A DNA stretch of 64,000 nt, from the NCBI RefSeq assembly GCF_900112895.1, contig NZ_FONL01000002.1, forward strand, positions 124,001 to 188,000, given 5' to 3'. Below are positions 60,608-64,000 of the stretch, piece by piece. This stretch comes from Succiniclasticum ruminis DSM 9236. Lineage in GTDB: Bacteria; Bacillota; Negativicutes; Acidaminococcales; Acidaminococcaceae. Position numbers and translations under genes: made by a program. The notes below the pieces were generated by a model. The model did not search any database and had not been told where the DNA came from. It was given only the letters and a program-made list of their open reading frames with translations. Numbering within the stretch: position 1 is the stretch's first letter; each line of letters begins with the position of its first letter.

Positions 60608-61396
60608 ATGATAAAGAGAGAATCGTTTTTCTCAATTATAATTGGTTTATGTTTACTGATTATCTCACCTCTTATCGTTCACGCCGCTCCGGAAGAGATA
60701 CAGCCTGTGAAAGCAGGTGAGTACCACTGTGTTTCGTATCCCGGTATCGGAACACGGGTTCTTACACTGTTCCGGGAACCGGACGGCACGGTATATTTTT
60801 CGTTGGAAGGAAGAAATGGGTACGGACTAAAGAATAAAGACGCTTTTAACCGGGAAGGGCAGTGTTGTACGTTAGCCGGCATTTTCCGTCAGGAAGGAAG
60901 GCACGGGATTCTGGACGCAGGGACTGTTGACTTTTCGCATCCCATGGAATTACAGCTCCATCACAGGGCACCGGTTATAATAGTTTACCATGCGGAAATC
61001 ACAGGGGATGAGATACACATCACCCAGGAAGAAAAAGATAAAACCGGATTTACCGAATTTATTAAACTGACGGGGATTTACAAATATAAGCAAACGGATC
61101 AGATACCTCCTGTCATCAACCGGACACTGGCGCTGTACCGGGTGGAAAACCTGCCCGGCAACGCGAAAAAGGCAGGCTTCGATCCCCGGAAAATTGTAGA
61201 GACAAAAATAAGATCTTTTGAGGATGTCACAAATAACAATGCCACAAGTTGGTCTGTATCCGTATTTACTGAAGACAGGAAACATTACGATTACTGCGTC
61301 GCTTTGAACGGCCGGGAGATATACAAACTAACCGGGCTTGGCCTGTGGCTCATTGTAAAGGACGGAGTCCCCAGTGAAGGAGAGATTCCAAAATAA
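60608..61396 (+). CDS. Exported protein of unknown function
   Basis: 262 residues from ATG at 60608; the TTG at 60590 adds only a few residues. Signal peptide ...FFSIIIGLCLLIISPLIVHAAP. Mature protein beta-rich (GEYHCVSYPGIGTRVLTLFREPDGTVYFSLEGRNGYG). First of four adjacent exported proteins that look functionally linked by position. Family unknown. Confidence 0.65.
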   Translation: MIKRESFFSIIIGLCLLIISPLIVHAAPEEIQPVKAGEYHCVSYPGIGTRVLTLFREPDGTVYFSLEGRNGYGLKNKDAFNREGQCCTLAGIFRQEGRHGILDAGTVDFSHPMELQLHHRAPVIIVYHAEITGDEIHITQEEKDKTGFTEFIKLTGIYKYKQTDQIPPVINRTLALYRVENLPGNAKKAGFDPRKIVETKIRSFEDVTNNNATSWSVSVFTEDRKHYDYCVALNGREIYKLTGLGLWLIVKDGVPSEGEIPK

Positions 61397-61417
61397 ATCA
61401 CACGGAGGGAAAACGCA

Positions 61418-62317
61418 ATGAAAAAAAGATATTTTCTATTGTCAGTTCTGTGCTTTGCAATGGCATTGTTCTTTATAGCAGAAAATGTGACAGCTGCACC
61501 CGTTGGCAGCAAGGAAACGTATAAACCGCAAATCTCGGTACATGAAGCACAAAACTGGCCTATTGCAGCACAATACCAAAACAAAGGGGAGATTTGGCCT
61601 CCTGTGCCCGGATGGTATGAACGGAAAAATCCCAACGGACTGGGAAACTCCCTGATCCACGTAGCCGTACTTCCGAATCAGTGGCCCGTGGTCAGCCTGC
61701 ACGGTTGCGGATATGACGGACCGGCTGGTAAACAGGGCCTGGCAGCCCTTGATACCAGCCCCGGCATCTGGCTGGGCGGAACCATTCAGCCTGCACAGAT
61801 GGGACTGGCGGTGCGGTTTGTCATCGGAGCCAAAACCATTGGTATTTACAGAGGGGGCGGAATTATTGAAACGCTGGCGCCTCAACAGATTTTCATGCTG
61901 AACAGCGGTATCAGATCCTTAAAAAACCGGATTGTCATTGATTTTTCCGGAGATTGTCCCAAAGGCCTGCCGGATATCCGGGGCGAATATGTGTTAGGCA
62001 AAGACAGCGTGCCGCTTATGGACGAATATGCCGCCTTTGCCTTAGTCGAATCGCTTCGCCGGAACGAAAGCAAAACCGATTTCTTTGACAAGTCACTGCA
62101 GATCATCCCGGCTCCCATTACCGACAAAGAAGCGGCTGACTATGATAAGCTGATTGGTGACTATAGCTTTGACGACTTTGCCTATACCATAAAGGTTTTC
62201 AAAAACGGCATGCTGCTGCGCACCTTTATCGTAACCCATGACCTTAGCGCGGTGTACCGGTTTGAAAGCGACGGCAACGGCGTTATGATTTACAATATCG
62301 ACGGATCAAAAGGATAA
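61418..62317 (+). CDS. Exported protein, paralogue of the next gene
   Basis: 299 residues, GGAGGG site. Signal peptide LSVLCFAMALFFIAENVTAAP. The C-terminal 60 residues (YTIKVFKNGMLLRTFIVTHDLSAVYRFESDGNGVMIYNIDG) align with those of the gene at 62405 (KAYDGNKLIMLFLVSKDFKQIYRIKPDGDALLIYNAEG). Function unknown. Confidence 0.7.
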   Translation: MKKRYFLLSVLCFAMALFFIAENVTAAPVGSKETYKPQISVHEAQNWPIAAQYQNKGEIWPPVPGWYERKNPNGLGNSLIHVAVLPNQWPVVSLHGCGYDGPAGKQGLAALDTSPGIWLGGTIQPAQMGLAVRFVIGAKTIGIYRGGGIIETLAPQQIFMLNSGIRSLKNRIVIDFSGDCPKGLPDIRGEYVLGKDSVPLMDEYAAFALVESLRRNESKTDFFDKSLQIIPAPITDKEAADYDKLIGDYSFDDFAYTIKVFKNGMLLRTFIVTHDLSAVYRFESDGNGVMIYNIDGSKG

Positions 62318-62404
62318 TTATTTAGAAAAAGGAACAGAACCTCTGTCTATATGACCGGGTGCGGATTCTCATGTTCTGCAAAGACGACAGGAGGCGAAAT
62401 CACA

Positions 62405-63196
62405 ATGAACAGAATTTGGAAATGGTTAGTATGCGCAAGCCTTTTTATGACAATGATTTTCAGCAGCGATCCGGTTAACGCGGAACCGAAAGCAATCGAT
62501 GACTGGATGCCGGCAGAAGGACTGTATTTGCGCAAAACCGCCAGCGGCATCCCTAACGGGCGGATCGATGTCATTGTAATCAAAGATTTTTATATGAATC
62601 CTTCTGTTCTTGTAGGCGTGGAAAGCAGAAACTATACAGGCAACAGTTATGAAGGTTCGGACATGGCCCCGCGGATTTACGTCGCCGGTACCATGGATGC
62701 TTCCCGTGTTGTTCTGTCCTACGGTTATTCGGACAAACGGGATCCCATGCCTGATCCCAAAGTACTGCCACCCATGACATGTGTGGTGTACAATTCGGAT
62801 GTGAAAAATAAATCCATCAACCTGACGCCCCAGATGTTTGATCAGACCCGGGCCATGCGCACGGATCCGGATCTGGCAGGCACGTATGTATGGCAAGGCA
62901 ATTACGCTTCGCCTTCTGCCTTTATGGCCATGGCCTGGGTACGGCAGCAAAATCCGCAGGTCACCGGACTGGAACCGGGGCTGGATTACCGCTTCGAAGA
63001 TAATTTTGTAGGAGATGGCATGGAGAAAAATTATCCGGGTGTCGGTCCCATCAAACCTTCCTATGAACTGAAGGCCTATGACGGCAATAAACTGATTATG
63101 CTTTTCCTGGTCAGCAAGGATTTCAAACAGATTTACAGGATCAAGCCCGATGGTGATGCGCTGCTGATTTATAATGCCGAAGGCGGGGTAGGCTGA
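62405..63196 (+). CDS. Exported protein, paralogue of the previous gene
   Basis: 263 residues from ATG at 62405 (CAGGAGG site); a longer in-frame extension to 62351 lacks a site. Signal peptide MNRIWKWLVCASLFMTMIF, cleavage near VNAE. Middle has VGVESRNYTGNSYEGSDMAPRIYVAGTMD; C-terminus shares the fold with the preceding protein. Ends 1 bp before the next gene. Confidence 0.7.
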   Translation: MNRIWKWLVCASLFMTMIFSSDPVNAEPKAIDDWMPAEGLYLRKTASGIPNGRIDVIVIKDFYMNPSVLVGVESRNYTGNSYEGSDMAPRIYVAGTMDASRVVLSYGYSDKRDPMPDPKVLPPMTCVVYNSDVKNKSINLTPQMFDQTRAMRTDPDLAGTYVWQGNYASPSAFMAMAWVRQQNPQVTGLEPGLDYRFEDNFVGDGMEKNYPGVGPIKPSYELKAYDGNKLIMLFLVSKDFKQIYRIKPDGDALLIYNAEGGVG

Positions 63197-63197
63197 T

Positions 63198-64000
63198 ATG
63201 AAAAAGAATCTGATCACAGTATTTTCATTTTTATTATTTATTTGCTGCTGCTTTTTGCCGTTCGGGTCATTTGCGGCTCCGGCCCCGGATGTATCTGTCA
63301 TACAGGACGGAATACGGTTTTCGGAATGTGTACGCCCCTATGACGGAGGTGTGCTGATTGCCAATTACGGTTCTAAACATAAAATTCCGGCCATCCATGA
63401 AATTAAAGGCTACATTCTGTACCGGAAAGACGGGCAGACGAAAACGCTGATTCCACCCGGCTTGCTGCAGTACCCGTCGGGTATGGCGGTCAAGGATGAT
63501 TACCTGTTTGTGTGCGACGGCGAACATCTTCGCGTTTACAATTTACAGCAGCCGGAAAAAGCGCCCCAGACGGTCACGTTTCCTAAACCCTATTGGCTGA
63601 AAGCGGCTGCTGTTGACGAAAATACACTGTATGTTTCTTCTAACAATATTGGGCAAATCTTTACTCTTGATATTTCCCATCCGGAAAAAATGGGCCGTGT
63701 GCAGCCGAAAAAGTGGCTGGAACTGCAGGGCGTGGAGTGTATGGCAGTGGGTAACGGTGTCATGTACATCACGGCCTCTCCTGAAAACGGCCCGGAAACT
63801 GAAGAAGCAGATATGGAAAACATAATTTACCGGGTCAGCGACCTGCGTCATCCGCAGGCGGAAAAATTTATCAGCAAAAAGGTATATTCCGGCAATCCGG
63901 CTGCCGATAAAAACGTCTCTGTTTATTATGAGGGCATAACACTTTCGGAAGATAATTACGCGCTGTATGTAGCAGACCACCGGGTAAAGACGGGAGCCAT
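63198..64000 (+). CDS. Exported beta-propeller-like protein, cut by window end
   Basis: At least 267 residues, no stop in the window. Signal peptide FSFLLFICCCFLPFGSFA. Mature part has repeated strand blocks of the type YPSGMAVKDDYLFVCDGEHLRVYNLQQP and VDENTLYVSSNNIGQIFTLDISHPEK, each a blade-like unit of NHL/beta-propeller type. Probably a periplasmic or surface propeller. Start is 1 bp after the previous stop, so co-transcribed. Confidence 0.7.
   Translation, partial: MKKNLITVFSFLLFICCCFLPFGSFAAPAPDVSVIQDGIRFSECVRPYDGGVLIANYGSKHKIPAIHEIKGYILYRKDGQTKTLIPPGLLQYPSGMAVKDDYLFVCDGEHLRVYNLQQPEKAPQTVTFPKPYWLKAAAVDENTLYVSSNNIGQIFTLDISHPEKMGRVQPKKWLELQGVECMAVGNGVMYITASPENGPETEEADMENIIYRVSDLRHPQAEKFISKKVYSGNPAADKNVSVYYEGITLSEDNYALYVADHRVKTGA

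Overview
The window looks like a Gram-negative Firmicute (class Negativicutes). It encodes a giant YadA-type trimeric autotransporter with an ESPR-type extended signal peptide, lipoproteins and exported proteins typical of a diderm cell, and a psd-pssA phosphatidylethanolamine module, while its ribosome binding sites (AAGGAGG) and terminators are Firmicute-like. Genus cannot be fixed from the sequence alone.

Bases 1 to about 37,790 are an integrated mobile or accessory element. From the left: two related small proteins and two ParB-like proteins (1-2831); a minus-strand greA; a thioesterase and a nitroreductase; an AT-rich cargo patch with a peptidoglycan-binding protein, a discoidin-type lipoprotein, a broken gene and a GIY-YIG protein (4851-9483); a PPP-family phosphatase and a DUF2779 nuclease-like protein; two related structured RNAs, each behind a near-consensus promoter (13.25-14.25 kb); then a Clp region with two ClpX paralogues, each preceded by a related small protein, a type-1 RNase H relative, a DUF2442 protein, several unknowns and ClpP (14.3-22.3 kb). 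Next come a truncated TPR-helicase joined to a foreign metallopeptidase-like fragment, two further promoter-driven RNAs (27.4-27.7 kb), a minus-strand membrane-protein operon, a cluster of Sel1-repeat genes (29.6-32.9 kb), an LRAT-domain protein, two excisionase-like HTH genes, and four tandem paralogues of an unrecognised ~130-aa family (35.1-37.4 kb).

The most notable regulatory observation is that greA, the degenerate Sel1 gene at 29.6 kb and all four ~130-aa paralogues share one promoter design: an A/T tract plus CTCC box, six bases, a poor -35 containing GAA, exactly 17 bases, then a TANNNT -10. Six sites with identical spacing suggest one activator-dependent regulon spread over the element. 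The excisionase-like HTH proteins encoded next door are possible but unproven regulators.

From 37.79 to 46.93 kb, two diverged copies (about 220-230 bp) of a tRNA 3' end (tRNA-Pro-like), a terminator and a possible integrase 3' end flank the 2739-residue adhesin. They look like old attachment sites, and the adhesin may itself have sat inside an integrated segment.

Bases 47-64 kb look like ordinary chromosome: a zinc-ribbon protein, prfC, a WecG/TagA glycosyltransferase, psd-pssA, a GT2 glycosyltransferase, maf, two zinc-ribbon proteins (one with a 14-residue PQQGYP repeat), and a run of exported proteins and lipoproteins of unknown function that continues past the window end.
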